DNA of 50,377 nucleotides, taken from the NCBI GenBank assembly GCA_903772945.1, contig CAICTM010000746.1, positions 1 through 50,377 of the forward strand, given 5' to 3'. Of the stretch, positions 11,680-21,903 are shown piece after piece (positions within the stretch are counted from its first letter, which is position 1; every line of letters starts with the position of its first letter). The stretch comes from Seminavis robusta. Taxonomy: Eukaryota; Bacillariophyta; Bacillariophyceae; Naviculales; Naviculaceae. A model generated the notes under the pieces. It saw only the letters and a list, made by a program, of their open reading frames with translations, was not told where the DNA came from and made no database searches. The position numbers were made by a program, and so were the translations under genes.

Positions 11680-12312
11680 CTAGTAGTAAGTCATGACTTT
11701 GACGGGCCCTGCCTTGGAAGTAATAAGGCGAACAGCTTCCGTCAGCTGCTTGCCTTTGCAGGGAACTCCATTGATGCTGAGGATAGGGGCGCCCACTTGA
11801 ATTCCGGTTGACTCAAAAATGGAGCCTGGAGCTACGCTGGAGACATAAATCAAACCACTGGTATCGTCCTTCCTACAACCGATACCAACTTTCATATCGG
11901 CTGTCTCTTTAAAGACTTGATAACATTCTGGTTCCTTGTGGAAGACCCACAACTCGTTGCTCGTTTCCGTGTCGCTCCCAAATATCTTCTCGGACGTAAA
12001 TTCCGTGTCGTATTGGAACTGAAATTTCCATCCCATGGCTTGCATGACATCCAACACTTCGGCCACGGCATCCTCTTCGTGCGTCTTTTGGAAGGCGTGG
12101 TTCATCTTGGCGTACCAGTGCTTGCCGTTCCATTGGAACTGAAGAGGTTTGTTGTCTCCATGTTCCGTAACGACAGGAAGCGTGAGAAGAGCATCGTTGA
12201 CGTGTCCAATCAAAGCCTTGGTAACGGACGTGCCATGGAAGGAGAGCCCTTTCTCGTTGCGGACGCTGTGCTCCTTGTCCTTGAAGGTTTTCTTGAAGAC
12301 GATAGAAGGCAT
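11680..12312 (-). CDS. PDZ-domain protein
   Basis: Single exon of 210 residues. I chose the ATG at 12312 (MPSIVFKKTF) because upstream codons in the same frame run through the GGTACC palindrome cluster and are not protein-like. Residues about 1-135 have no recognised fold; they contain conserved-looking aromatic and charged blocks (FQWNGKHWYAKMNHAF, MGWKFQFQYDTEF). Residues about 138-210 form a PDZ domain: KVGIG as the carboxylate-binding loop, then IYVSSVAPGSIFESTGIQVG, ILSINGVPC and a final beta strand VKVMTYY at the very end. It probably binds C-terminal peptides of a partner, perhaps at a membrane. The genes on both sides encode predicted acylated proteins, but a functional link is only a guess. 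A 222-codon open frame overlapping on the same strand is a shadow. Confidence 0.8.
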   Translation of the reverse strand: MPSIVFKKTFKDKEHSVRNEKGLSFHGTSVTKALIGHVNDALLTLPVVTEHGDNKPLQFQWNGKHWYAKMNHAFQKTHEEDAVAEVLDVMQAMGWKFQFQYDTEFTSEKIFGSDTETSNELWVFHKEPECYQVFKETADMKVGIGCRKDDTSGLIYVSSVAPGSIFESTGIQVGAPILSINGVPCKGKQLTEAVRLITSKAGPVKVMTYY

Positions 12313-13392
12313 GATTGGATACAGTTGTGGTTGGAAAAAGAATGAAGGGACGATCCGGTGTGGTTGGGTCTGAGTCTTGGATCCAAGTGGTGTTTTCACA
12401 AGGTACCGGTACCGGTACCAGGTACCGGATATGTAGCGGTACAGGTTCTTGGAAGATTGGTGTTCTAAAAGTACGGTGTGTTTCCTGTTTTTTGAGACAG
12501 CCCAACAGTTCATGACTGCATTGTAGTAACTGACAACTTGCTGGTTCCTTAATGGTGAAGCTTGACCATGTGATCAAGAATACTCTCTGTAAGGACCCGC
12601 TCTGCCCTTTGACCGGCCTGGGGATGCCTGGAATTGGCCCATGCCTTCAACGCCGACGAAAATTGGCTGGGCTTGGTGACCTGTCGAGCATATCATCATG
12701 GTGGATTCTCATCGTCCAAGAAAGGATGGCTTCGGCAGCCTCGTAGCTCTTCGTGGAATGAATATCTGCTCAGGATTAGGAGCCAATCTGCTTGAATCGA
12801 GGTGTTGGCTCGCGGTAGCTATTGGGACTGTAGGAAGCATTGAGAAGCAAAAGCTCGGGTAGAGATGCCTCCCTGGAATCCCGAACGACCCATGGATCAG
12901 ACATCCAGTAGTGGATACATTGGCGCTCTCCTCCTTGAGAGACCTGGAGTCTGTTTCTAGCTAGCGACTGCACTGCAGCTGGTAGCTGTGATGATGTGAA
13001 ACGGGAATGGTCCATTACTAGTACTCTACGAGCTAGCACTAGCTAGGCTTCCCGTGTCGTTTGCCTGATTCTATTAGCTGGAACAACTAACTACCGGTAT
13101 TGTGACCTTCCCTCGGTGGTACTGGTCCCCATGGTGGATGCAATACTTTTGAAACCCTAAAATAGTTGGAAGGCTTGTGGTTTTAAAAGGACACACACGT
13201 CACACACCGAACCTTATTGAGCAAACCAGTCAACCGGACCGGACCTTCACTTCGCCGCTGTTGCTGCTCTTTTGGACCCACTGCCATACTAATACGCTGT
13301 CTTCCTCACTTCCAGCATCTGTGTTTGTGTTTCTTTTTCGGTTGCTGAAGCAGGGATTGGATCTAGCTATAGCTAGCTCACAATACATACTA
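12313..13392. other. Divergent intergenic region (PDZ gene / MGCC gene)
   Basis: This stretch separates two divergently transcribed genes and so should hold both promoters. It contains the GGTACC/ACCGGT cluster at 12401-12428, about 90 bp from the PDZ start, and a single TACCGGTA at about 13091. No gene was recognised inside it. Confidence 0.5.
12401..12428. repeat. GGTACC/ACCGGT palindrome cluster
   Basis: Overlapping copies of GGTACC and ACCGGT form a nearly continuous alternating array of 28 bp, 89-116 bp upstream of the PDZ gene start. Related clusters lie upstream of the hydrolase gene (38028-38157) and, as single sites, near several other starts. Confidence 0.8.
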
Positions 13393-15054
13393 ATGGGCTG
13401 CTGTTCCAGTTCGCCGCATGAGCGGCGACGGTACTTGGATCCGGCCGATTTGGACGAAGAATATGTTGACATTCTCCCAGACCCCAACACTCCTCTCCGA
13501 TTGCGTACCTTTGGGCGGTACCGTCCCAACCAAGTGTTTGTCCCCGACGACATTGACGGTCTCCCTTCGTCTCGCATTGTGGACAAATTGGCCACCCCTC
13601 CCGACACTCTGTTGTACACGGCAGAAATGGACAATGGCAAGGCATGGAGCTGTGTGCGACCGTGTTGGTTGTTCACGCCGATGTGGCCCATGCTCATTTT
13701 TCAAATCCTGTTGACAAACGGCTGCAAGATTCATTTCGACGAAATTTGTTGTTGGGTTCGCAAGGAGTACAGCTCTCGCACATATTATCGTGTCTATCCG
13801 AATCGCATCGAAATCAACAGCCCATATGGCCGTGCCTTTGGCATGTTGGGCTGTGGTTCCTGGAATGCCGATCAGGTCTTCAGTCATCCGTTTGATCGAG
13901 GTGCCTTTGGGTTTCGTCGTGTCCCACGAGGAGTCCTGTCATTGGTGTGTTGTGTCTTTCCTCTGTTTGGAGATGTCGTGGCACGGCAACGCTGTCAATG
14001 CAATGGACCTCTTTGGTATTCCTGCACGGATGGATGGTGGTGTGACGAATGGCCTTGTGACATGATGTGTTGTACATATCGCTATAAAGGACTCGCCGAT
14101 GGAGATGAAGCCGCCATGGCTTCCAACTTAGCCTTGCAGGCGTATTTTGAAGGACGCTCTCTCACACCAGCACAAATGGAACAGTGTTTGCAGTACTGGA
14201 GAGGTCATGTCTCAGAAATGGGGGATCCCGTACATCGCAAACGACCTGTGCTCTGCCAAGACACCTGCTCAGTACCCTCCTGTATTCCTTCGGAAAAGAT
14301 ATACCAGACTATCTGCCAATGTCCACGGAAAATCCCTCCCCACTACGAACCCACACCCGAACTCCAACAAGTATATGACCAGTACGAAACTCAACGACAA
14401 CGACAAATCAAACGCTATAAAGAATTCAAGGAACCAGTACGATTATCGACCTGGTGTCGCAAATTGGCCTGTCAACGCTGCTTTGGACGCAAAGGAGTCG
14501 TCTTTTGTACCGAAGGATGTTGTTGTGAAGATGACAACACGCACAGAACTATGGGACGCTGCTATAGCAACCTCAAACAACAAGCACCACAACAAGACGA
14601 CAATCCTCCCTTTGCACCCTACAGTCACGCTGATTGGGACGATGACCACAATGCCGCCACCATACTCGAACGGGTGCTGGGAAATCCGCCATCAAATGTC
14701 GTCTACCGAAAATGGCAGTATGATCCAGACACAAAACAACACATCATGGTACAGTCGCCCGCCATTGTGGTAGCAACAAACAGCAGCAATGACACTACTA
14801 ATGGACATCATTGCAACCATGACGAACCAATGGTTCTTATCAATGGACATCCAGAGAACAAGATTCACCGTCGACGCAAGCAACAAGATCAAGTTTATCA
14901 CCAACAAAACGAAAACAGTTTCGAAGTGGTGGTTGACACATTCGACGATGCAGCCGACGGAGCAGCAATTAGCAGTTCCACCAATAGCAGTACTGAGCAT
15001 GGATCCCATCCCCCGAGTCACGCTCCATGCACTCTACTCAAGGGAGATTTTTGA
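13393..15054 (+). CDS. Cys-rich protein, predicted myristoylated and palmitoylated
   Basis: Single exon, 553 residues. The first in-frame ATG is at 13393 and yields MGCCSSSP: Gly2 suits N-myristoylation and Cys3-Cys4 suit palmitoylation, which indicates stable anchoring at the cytoplasmic face of a membrane. Residues about 75-260 contain many Cys and Trp, a hydrophobic stretch (LFTPMWPMLIFQILL, about 110-125), and beta-rich segments (YYRVYPNRIEINSPYGRAFG) reminiscent of a PH-like or GRAM-like fold, though I cannot assign it. Cys clusters follow (CQCNG, DMMCCTYRYKGLADG). After a charged helix at about 340-365 there are more Cys clusters (CRKLACQRCFG, CTEGCCCED). The last 130 residues are Asn/His/Ser-rich and disordered. 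The function is unknown; metal binding by the Cys clusters is possible. Confidence 0.8.
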   Translation: MGCCSSSPHERRRYLDPADLDEEYVDILPDPNTPLRLRTFGRYRPNQVFVPDDIDGLPSSRIVDKLATPPDTLLYTAEMDNGKAWSCVRPCWLFTPMWPMLIFQILLTNGCKIHFDEICCWVRKEYSSRTYYRVYPNRIEINSPYGRAFGMLGCGSWNADQVFSHPFDRGAFGFRRVPRGVLSLVCCVFPLFGDVVARQRCQCNGPLWYSCTDGWWCDEWPCDMMCCTYRYKGLADGDEAAMASNLALQAYFEGRSLTPAQMEQCLQYWRGHVSEMGDPVHRKRPVLCQDTCSVPSCIPSEKIYQTICQCPRKIPPHYEPTPELQQVYDQYETQRQRQIKRYKEFKEPVRLSTWCRKLACQRCFGRKGVVFCTEGCCCEDDNTHRTMGRCYSNLKQQAPQQDDNPPFAPYSHADWDDDHNAATILERVLGNPPSNVVYRKWQYDPDTKQHIMVQSPAIVVATNSSNDTTNGHHCNHDEPMVLINGHPENKIHRRRKQQDQVYHQQNENSFEVVVDTFDDAADGAAISSSTNSSTEHGSHPPSHAPCTLLKGDF

Positions 15055-15616
15055 ATGAGTTTGACAATTGATTCACGCGGTCGCCCTTGATTTGGTGAAA
15101 GAGTCATCGAGACGGATGGAACAAGTTCACGACAGGCAGGCACAATAGAAACTCACAGGTCTCACAAAGAAGCTACAGAATCGATTCATCCCCCACCCAT
15201 GCGGCTCCTCGGCAAGCCACAGGCAAGTTCATTCCGTGACAAGACGTTCCAACAGAGCAGTCTGTTGCTGTGTGCACACTGTGGTGCAAATGGTAACTCT
15301 TGAGTATGTAGAGACTCTTGCTGGAGTCAACGATCTGCTCGCTAGCCAGCCAACCAAGGAAAGCGAGACAAGAAAGAGGGCAACTATGGAAGCAGCGGCT
15401 GAGTTACTTGCTGTTTGACCTAGTTCTGATGGATTCTTTGGACACCATGGCGACTCTCAGACTGGAGTATAAGTTATACAGGGAAGCCCAACCCAGCGGT
15501 AATATCCTACGAATGATCCTGACTCGAACATTGCCAAAATGCAAGAAACGATCCTTCACCATCAGCCCTTCAATGGACTGTTTGTGGCACCTGGTGCAGT
15601 GGCATCATTTGGTTGC
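15055..15616. other. Convergent intergenic region, no gene seen
   Basis: It lies between the ends of a plus-strand gene (15054) and a minus-strand gene (15617), so it should hold only 3' untranslated sequence. Nothing else was recognised. Confidence 0.5.
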
Positions 15617-17100
15617 TCAATTTTCCAGAAATGCTTTGAAAATAGGGTGCAGTTTGTAGCCGTTGTGTCGATACGACCCAACATATTTAAGCAACTTGAC
15701 AACTTGGTCTTCAAAGGGTAGTCCTTCCTCCCAGCCATCTGGTGTTGTTGTCCAAAAGCCCTCAAGCTCCCATAGTGTCAGATCTGGTGCTGTCATGTTA
15801 CTCCTGTCAAAACGGTGCAGATCAAAGATGAGCTGTCCCAAGCCGTACCAATCGTCAACTTTTTTAATTTCATTTCCTTCTTCGCCAATTCGTCTACCGT
15901 CATCGAGTGTTTGTTTGTATCCATTTGGGTATTTGACAACCCCTGCTTCTCCTCCAAAATCAAAATCAAAATCTATCAACCAGCCTTCCTTCGGATCTTC
16001 ACCAAATACAATGTTGCAAGCACGAATGTCACCATGAACAAAACCTTTCTTGTGCAGCTCTTGGAGTTGCTGGATGATGGGAACAAATGCGGCAGGTTGC
16101 TTTGCTTGATGACCTCCAGTGCGGAATGGGACTGCAATAATCAGCAAGGTTTGCGCCTTGCCTTTGTGCCAAAAGTCATCATCTTCTCCTCCTGGCTCGC
16201 TGCCCCTTACGGGGAGCTCAACAACTGTTCTGCACTTGCCAACAATATCTTGGCAGGTGAGGTAAACGCTTGGTGACCGAGCCGTCATGTGATACCGATT
16301 ATCGTAGCTTCGGAATACTTCATCTCCCACTCGGCAGCAATTGGAGCCGAAATATTCATAATCTGCTTGTTCATTTGATGAGATCCATTGGGAAAGTCTT
16401 GTGTGGCATTGAGCATCTGTCCAAACAACTTTGAAGCTGCATTGAGGGTGTTTGCTTTTTCATGCCACAGCAAGGACATCTGAAACGCATCATCAGTTTC
16501 TTTTTTGGGACCCTTTGGGATACAGAGAAATGTGCCGATCTTCATCTCACAATCGACTCCACTTTCACCTGTGCTAGTCTCCATTGCAATGACAATTAGG
16601 AGAATTGGCTTTGAAATTGCATGTTGTCGCTTGCTTCTTTCACCATCATAGTATCAAGGTACTTGACGCTTTGATCCAGTTTCTTCAGTCAGGAGTCATG
16701 GTGGGATCCAAATCCAAATTGGATGACGATCCCTCTTCCGTCCACACGAGCTTGATCTCCTGAATGAAACTTCAAGAAGCCCAGCTCGTTCTCTTCCATG
16801 GCATCGATCAGGGCTGCTGCTGTCACTTGAGGTTCTTTGCAATTGGGGTTCGAGGTGACAACACTAGAGAAAAGTCTGCTCAGGAGTCCATGTTGCAGAT
16901 GATCTTTTCAAGCCCCCAAGATCATTGCTGTCAGGATCCTCTCCCTCGCAAAACGAGCAGAGCAGAGGCAGGCCCAGCGGATGACACAATACAGATCGAA
17001 GTCGAGAGTCGAGCACTGTTTGGCCTCCGTAAGCTGAGGCACTATCAGAGGGCGCATTGCTTGTTTTGTGCTTCTTGCTGTTGTTGCTGGTTGCGGCCAT
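15617..17100 (-). pseudogene. Diatom-type protein-kinase-like gene, apparently frameshifted
   Basis: The last 250 codons (16363-15617) form a kinase-like domain with HGDIRACN as catalytic loop, IDFDFDFGG as the metal-binding DFG region, and DDWYGLGQLIF as the C-lobe helix. Upstream of 16330 this frame continues in a family-like way (YEYFGSN, then VGDEVFRSYDNRYH). Further 5' the coding-like text jumps frame repeatedly on the same strand: one frame from about 16620 to 16365 (METSTG... to SHQMNKQ), another about 16688-16600 ending in TAA at 16598-16596, another about 16760-16688 (LVWTEEGSS), and another about 16863-16760 (DAMEENELGFLKF). The ATG at 17100 (MAATSNNSKKHKT) suits the start of such proteins. 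The joints leave no room for introns, so I read this as a decayed copy with about four small indels. Unrecognised introns near 16864 could explain part of it. Confidence 0.6.
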
Positions 17101-17569
17101 AATGCTCTGCTTGCGCCGTGCTTCGCAGACATCGTCGCTTTCGGGAATAATGGCCGTTGTTTCGTCGTTACACTGTATTCAACTTTTCTTGGACCGTGGA
17201 TCGTCGGAGGGATCCACACGCCTGCGTGCCCACGCGATGCTTTTTGGAATGTTCATTCCGACCTTGCCGAAATGCACGAATGAAAGATACCTTTTTCTCA
17301 CAACCATGTTCCGGCAATTCCACATTGACATTTATTGTGTCAACAATCAAAACCTTCATTGAGATGAAGAGATTGGCATCTCGCCCCCTTGATGGGCATC
17401 ACATCAGAATTCCAATGACAGCTTTTTGCAACGGTCTAATCAATTCCAACTAATTGGCTGAGCACTTTTTTTTGATTGTTGGATCCAACCAGCACGGAAA
17501 GGCATCATAAAAAACAACTGGATTGGCATTTTCTCACAAAATTATTCTCGTTGGAGCTGAACCATAATA
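17101..17569. other. Divergent intergenic region, no gene seen
   Basis: It lies between the presumed start of the kinase-like gene on the minus strand and the SQD2 start on the plus strand, and likely holds the SQD2 promoter. Nothing specific was recognised. Confidence 0.5.
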
Positions 17570-19267
17570 ATGACGTCTTTTTCTTTTCTCATTGTGGCTT
17601 TGCTTGCTGCTACAAAGACTGTGGATGCCTTTTCGGCAATTGCGCCTCCACAAGGCAAAAATAAGGTCCTTGTCTTGGTCGAGCCAAGCCCATTGACGTA
17701 TGGTGAGTTTATTTATCCAATAAAGCAATTATCTGACAGATGTCTTGGCTTTTAAAAATTGTACCATTGTTATGTGATCATCTGCTCACTCCAATTATTT
17801 ATTTTTCCATTACAGTCAGTGGCTACGCCAATCGCTTTCAAGCCTTGTTTAAGCACTTGGATTCGCAACAAACTAACTTTGAAGTGGTGACGGTCGATGT
17901 CCACTCGGGTCAAAAGCCCGACTCCCATTTGGGTCGGACCGTCCATCACACGGCGGCAGTGCCCATTCCCTGGTACAACGAACTCGGATTGAGCGTGGAT
18001 TGGAGATTCCAAATTGGACGTGTCATTCGACGCATGAGACCCGACATCCTGCACGTGTCCTCTCCGGGATTGTTGCCCTTTCCGGCATTGTTGTACTCGA
18101 GACTCTTTCAAATCCCATTGCTCTTTAGCTACCATACACACATGCCAATCTATGTTCGATCCTATGTCCCCAAATTCATGGGATTGCAACGAGGTTGTGA
18201 ATGGTTGTCCTGGCAACTCATTCGCATCTTTCATTCCATGGTAGATGCTACTGTGGTGAGTATTTTTTTTTAAGAACTTGAAAAGAGAGACTGCCGGATA
18301 TGCACTGGTTCTGGCTCATCCGCTGGAACAATTTCTTTCAAATCTCACCATGTATCTTTCTCTTGCTCATTGACTCGCTTTGTCACTCGCTTTTATCACT
18401 TTCTTGTTGATCAAAAATGTTATGATGAAGGCCACATCACCTCAGATTGTACAAGAATTCAAAGATCATGGCATTCCTCGTTGCTTCTTGTGGGAAAAGG
18501 GGGTCGATACCGAACGATTCCATCCACGCTTCAAGAGTCAAGAGATGCGCCATCGCATTACCAACGGAAACCCCGACGACTTTTTGATCGTCCACGTGGG
18601 ACGTCTGGGCAGGGAAAAGCGTATCGATGAAATCAAGGAGATTCTGCATAAGATGGACAATACTCGTTTGTGCATTGTGGGACATGGTCCCTACGAGAAG
18701 CAACTCCACAAAAACTTTGCCGAATTCGGAGACAAAGTCCACTTTACGGGCTTGTTGCACGGTGATGAACTCTCTCAAGCCTATGCCAGTGCCGATGCCT
18801 TTTGCATGCCGTCCGATTCCGAAACGTTGGGATTTGTCGTTTTGGAAAGCATGGCATCGGAGGTGCCCGTGGTGGGATGCAATGCCGGAGGTATCCCACA
18901 CACCATTCGCCCCGTGGAAAACACGGGATCCTTCTTGGTGGAAACAGGGGATATTGATGGGTATGTGGAGAAGTTGAAGCTGTTGCAATCCAATGTCGAG
19001 CTTCGGCAGCGAATGGGTCGACGGTCCCGAGAAGAAATGCTCCGGTGGAGCTGGGAAGATAGCATGTCCCAGTTGCGCGAAGAAACGTATCGAGTGGCCA
19101 AGGAAAACAAGCACAATCGGTGGGAGAATCGTCTTTGGAGAGTGGCGACGCTGCAGCCGTTGCGCAAGCGAATCTTTGGTCGTCGTCGTCGTCAGCAGCA
19201 GCGTACCGTCATGGGGGCTGGTGATGCCGTTCCCACCGTGGTATCTGCCAAGGTGGAGGATATCTAA
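17570..19267 (+). CDS. SQD2: Sulfoquinovosyltransferase (sulfolipid synthase), plastid
   Basis: Three exons (17570-17702, 17816-18255, 18431-19267) with introns of 113 and 175 nt; the total of 1410 nt gives 469 residues. The enzyme transfers sulfoquinovose from UDP-sulfoquinovose to diacylglycerol, making SQDG of plastid membranes. It is a GT4-type glycosyltransferase: VEPSPLTY-VSGYANRF at the N-domain (the first intron splits the Val codon), SYHTHMPIY, then in the C-domain LWEKGVDTERFHPRF, VHVGRLGREKR, GDELSQAYASADAF and MPSDSETLGFVVLESMAS, where the Glu residues bind the nucleotide-sugar. These blocks match plant SQD2. Residues 1-20 are a signal peptide, followed by A|FSAIAPP, the diatom plastid motif. 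The second 3' splice site (18430) was chosen because it restores DATV-ATSPQ; it lacks a strong pyrimidine tract. The C-terminus carries an Arg/Gln run from a (GTC)n tract. Confidence 0.93.
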
Positions 19268-20109
19268 TAAGGAGACGGTGAGAGCATGCAGAAAGCAAGC
19301 AATGATTGGTTGATGCCTGGTGTGAGTGAGTGAGAGTATGTATGGAGCTACGGCAAGGTAGCTAGTTGCAATGAATTAAATAGATAGGAGACTACTATAA
19401 AGCAAAAAGAATAATACATGGTTCTTCCACTTTCACAGCCTTCAGCAAACGATCCACGGCATCCACATTTGGAGGAGACTTCTCCCATGGACGATCCAGT
19501 GGTGGTGGCAGCTTTGCTGAAGCTCCCGCAGCGCAAGTCTAGGGACAAGGAGGACCGATGCGCAAAGGCACCTCGGCAAATTACTACAATCGGCACATTC
19601 CCATGGCCGATCTGTCGACCCAAGGCTCCTTCTGACGAAGCAACATGGCCAGCACTGTAGGGCCGGGAAATGACCCAGAGACGGAACCAAGAGCTCGGGT
19701 TGGACCTATGTCGTAATGTACGGTATTGCGAACCTCTCGGCCCGAGAAGTGACTGGATGGTCCACAGCACCCTTCCCGGTCCCCGCTCCAAATAAATAGA
19801 TGCACAACGAAGAAGCATTGACAGAGTCTCCACGAGTAACCAGCCAAGTGAAGGGGCTCTGATTGAGTTGAGTCTGACTGGGGGGTGATATTTCCTTCTG
19901 TTGTTGGTAGGCAGAGGACTGGTTCACAGGACGACAGCATGGAGGCGGAGAAGGATTTTGTTCGTTGCGAAGACTTGCGCATGAGTTGTTCTGGTTCCTT
20001 TGTTGGGGCAGGGGAGCATGAGGTGTAGGACCAGGAGATTAGCTTTTGAAGAGATCCTCTCGCACGGTAGGTGGCCCTGTGTGACCGCGTCTGTGCTAGT
20101 GGTCCTTCC
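19268..20109. other. Convergent intergenic region, no gene seen
   Basis: It lies between the SQD2 stop and the coding-like extension of the minus-strand membrane-protein gene. Overlapping short frames on both strands are judged to be chance. No RNA gene or repeat was recognised. Confidence 0.5.
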
Positions 20110-20298
20110 TTATTGCCGTATCACGCTTATTGTTGCCGTCGTTGTTGTATTCCGCCGTTGTCGATGCGACTCCTCCAGTCGGGACATTCGTGGCGCGAGT
20201 TCAGTATGACAGAACCCATGTAGATCCGTGATGGCAACCTGCAGGGACTGTCGTTCCGTGTCACCACGATGGACCTTATCGTATAAATCATCCACCGA
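20110..20298 (-). other. Coding-like in-frame extension beyond the TGA
   Basis: Sixty-two codons follow in the same frame after the TGA of the membrane-protein gene. They encode a charged helix with heptad-like spacing (VDDLYDKVHRGDTERQSLQ, LAPRMSRLEESHRQRR), ending in a Thr-rich tail. The composition is more protein-like than that of neighbouring non-coding frames. Confidence 0.45.
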
Positions 20299-21450
20299 TC
20301 ATTGCAATTTGCGTCCTTCTTCCTCGGCACGGTCCATCCTCTCCCCGATACTAGCACTAGTGCTACTTGAATTGGTTGTTGTGTCATGGCGTTGCAGGAA
20401 GAAATCCCGCAACGGCCCGGGTTTCCCAAAAACCGCACAAAAGTAGACATTGAGCAGAAAGAGAAGAACCCCTGGAAGCAAATACACGACCAGAAAGAGG
20501 AGTCGAAAGGTACCCCAATCCTTCCAATCAACTTGGGTGAAAAAGGCTGTGTACATGGCAGAGGGCGTCAATGCCAAGGTGGCCGCCACGGCCACAACAA
20601 TGAGCAATTGCGATCCCATGGAGGCGTATTCCAGCCACAAGACGCGACCTGCCACAATGTGGTGCAATTGCAATTTGGTCACATGTCGTGTGACGATGGA
20701 TTGCAGGAGGAAAAAGTTGACGGCGCCACTGGCCATGCTGGCCTGTGTGCAGGTAATGGCGCCTTGAATGGCTTCGTCGTGATCTTGCTTTGTTTGCAGT
20801 AGAAATAACATGGTACTGGTGGTGTCTTGTTCATTGGTAGTAGTATGACTGCCACTCTCCAGTCGTACAATTTGCTCCAGTTCGACTTCGGAGAGTGTTC
20901 CAAATCCCACCAGTGCCGCTGTGAGCAAAGCCAATTGCAAGACACCCGCTCGCAGCGTCGCATCGATGCAATCGAGTGCCATGGCACTGCGTTGTTGATT
21001 GTTATTGGAATGGGCCGTTTGCAGACTGGATCGTATGCGCACCATGCCCGCCACAAAAACCGGAACGCACGCCAGAAAGATGAGTCCGGAAAACAGAGGA
21101 AAATCTTCTTGATCTTGCAATCGCAACGAAATAAACACTGTCAAAAGCAGCACTTTGGAAACACCGCACAAGATCCATGGTGTACGACTGTGTTGTTGTG
21201 CCAGTGTCGTACACCACACAAGAACGAAAAACCAGCTTTGGTTCACGGCAAGAATGTACACGGTGAAGTGTCCATTGTGAAGGACCACCGCATAGATGAT
21301 CGAAGCCACCGCCACCACCAATTGAGTCCATAGAGACTTGTGACCAAATTGCACAAACAACTCTGCTTCTTCTAATACTACCGGTATTACTGATGGACGG
21401 GCATCACTACTAGTGCTGGCATCATTGTTCAGAGTCAGTAACGTGTCCAT
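20299..21450 (-). CDS. Polytopic membrane protein, eight predicted helices, unknown family
   Basis: Single exon, 383 residues, ATG at 21450. About eight hydrophobic segments are visible: residues about 42-62, 66-86, 91-110, 118-138, 168-190, 232-254, 275-297 and 312-338. A polar loop (about 190-230, Ser/Thr/Glu-rich) separates helices 5 and 6, and the C-tail is charged. No transporter signature was recognised; the protein could be a diatom-specific channel or transporter. The tail ends in RMDRAEEEGRKLQ and then TGA (20301-20299). The same frame stays open for 62 more codons to a TAA at 20112-20110, and that stretch (DDLYDKVHRGDTERQSL and so on) reads like a continuing amphipathic helix. The annotated stop may therefore be a nonsense mutation, an error, or a readthrough stop. 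Confidence 0.65.
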   Translation of the reverse strand: MDTLLTLNNDASTSSDARPSVIPVVLEEAELFVQFGHKSLWTQLVVAVASIIYAVVLHNGHFTVYILAVNQSWFFVLVWCTTLAQQHSRTPWILCGVSKVLLLTVFISLRLQDQEDFPLFSGLIFLACVPVFVAGMVRIRSSLQTAHSNNNQQRSAMALDCIDATLRAGVLQLALLTAALVGFGTLSEVELEQIVRLESGSHTTTNEQDTTSTMLFLLQTKQDHDEAIQGAITCTQASMASGAVNFFLLQSIVTRHVTKLQLHHIVAGRVLWLEYASMGSQLLIVVAVAATLALTPSAMYTAFFTQVDWKDWGTFRLLFLVVYLLPGVLLFLLNVYFCAVFGKPGPLRDFFLQRHDTTTNSSSTSASIGERMDRAEEEGRKLQ

Positions 21451-21903
21451 CCTGTCGGATCATAAGGAGTACTAGTACCAGTACATGTACCATGAAGCCA
21501 TGGGGGAACCCTCAAGGAAAGGAAAAGGGAAGAGCAGAGATGGAGGGTCCGCGTTGTGGACTATTACCTCGGCAGTCTATCTGCCTGAGCCCTCTACCCC
21601 TTTAATAGGCCTATGCAGTGTCTGTGGGATCCCCCTCCATTTGCGTCTGTGGGATCCCCTCGTTTTGGTGAAGCCAGGGTATAGGGTTAGGGTTAAGCTT
21701 AAAGGATGCTGTGGCGAGACCCAACAGCAGCCACAGATCCACAATGGACAACACACCGTAGCCATGTTGTTTGTTATCCCTTTCCCCCATAGTTCCCTCC
21801 AACTGCATAGTAAAACTTCCCTACACAAGCACCAGCCACCTACAGACAACAGCCATCATCACGGACCATTCATCACGGCACGAACTGTGGTGACAAAGCA
21901 ACC
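21451..21903. other. Intergenic, no gene seen
   Basis: Just upstream of the membrane-protein start is a palindromic stretch, AGTACCAGTACATGTACC (21474-21491). A short direct repeat of TCTGTGGGATCCCC lies at about 21621 and 21646. No gene was recognised. Confidence 0.5.

Noticed and set aside
11909..12577. 222-codon open frame overlapping the PDZ gene on the same strand
   Set aside because: It has no ATG in good context, reads His/Arg-rich nonsense and overlaps a frame with a clear PDZ domain.
20299..20301. Selenocysteine at the TGA of the membrane-protein gene
   Set aside because: No redox motif surrounds the codon and I could not draw a SECIS element by eye; nonsense mutation or error is simpler.
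21678..21700. Telomere-like AGGGTTAGGGTTA
   Set aside because: Only two units are present, without further array or end structure; likely chance.
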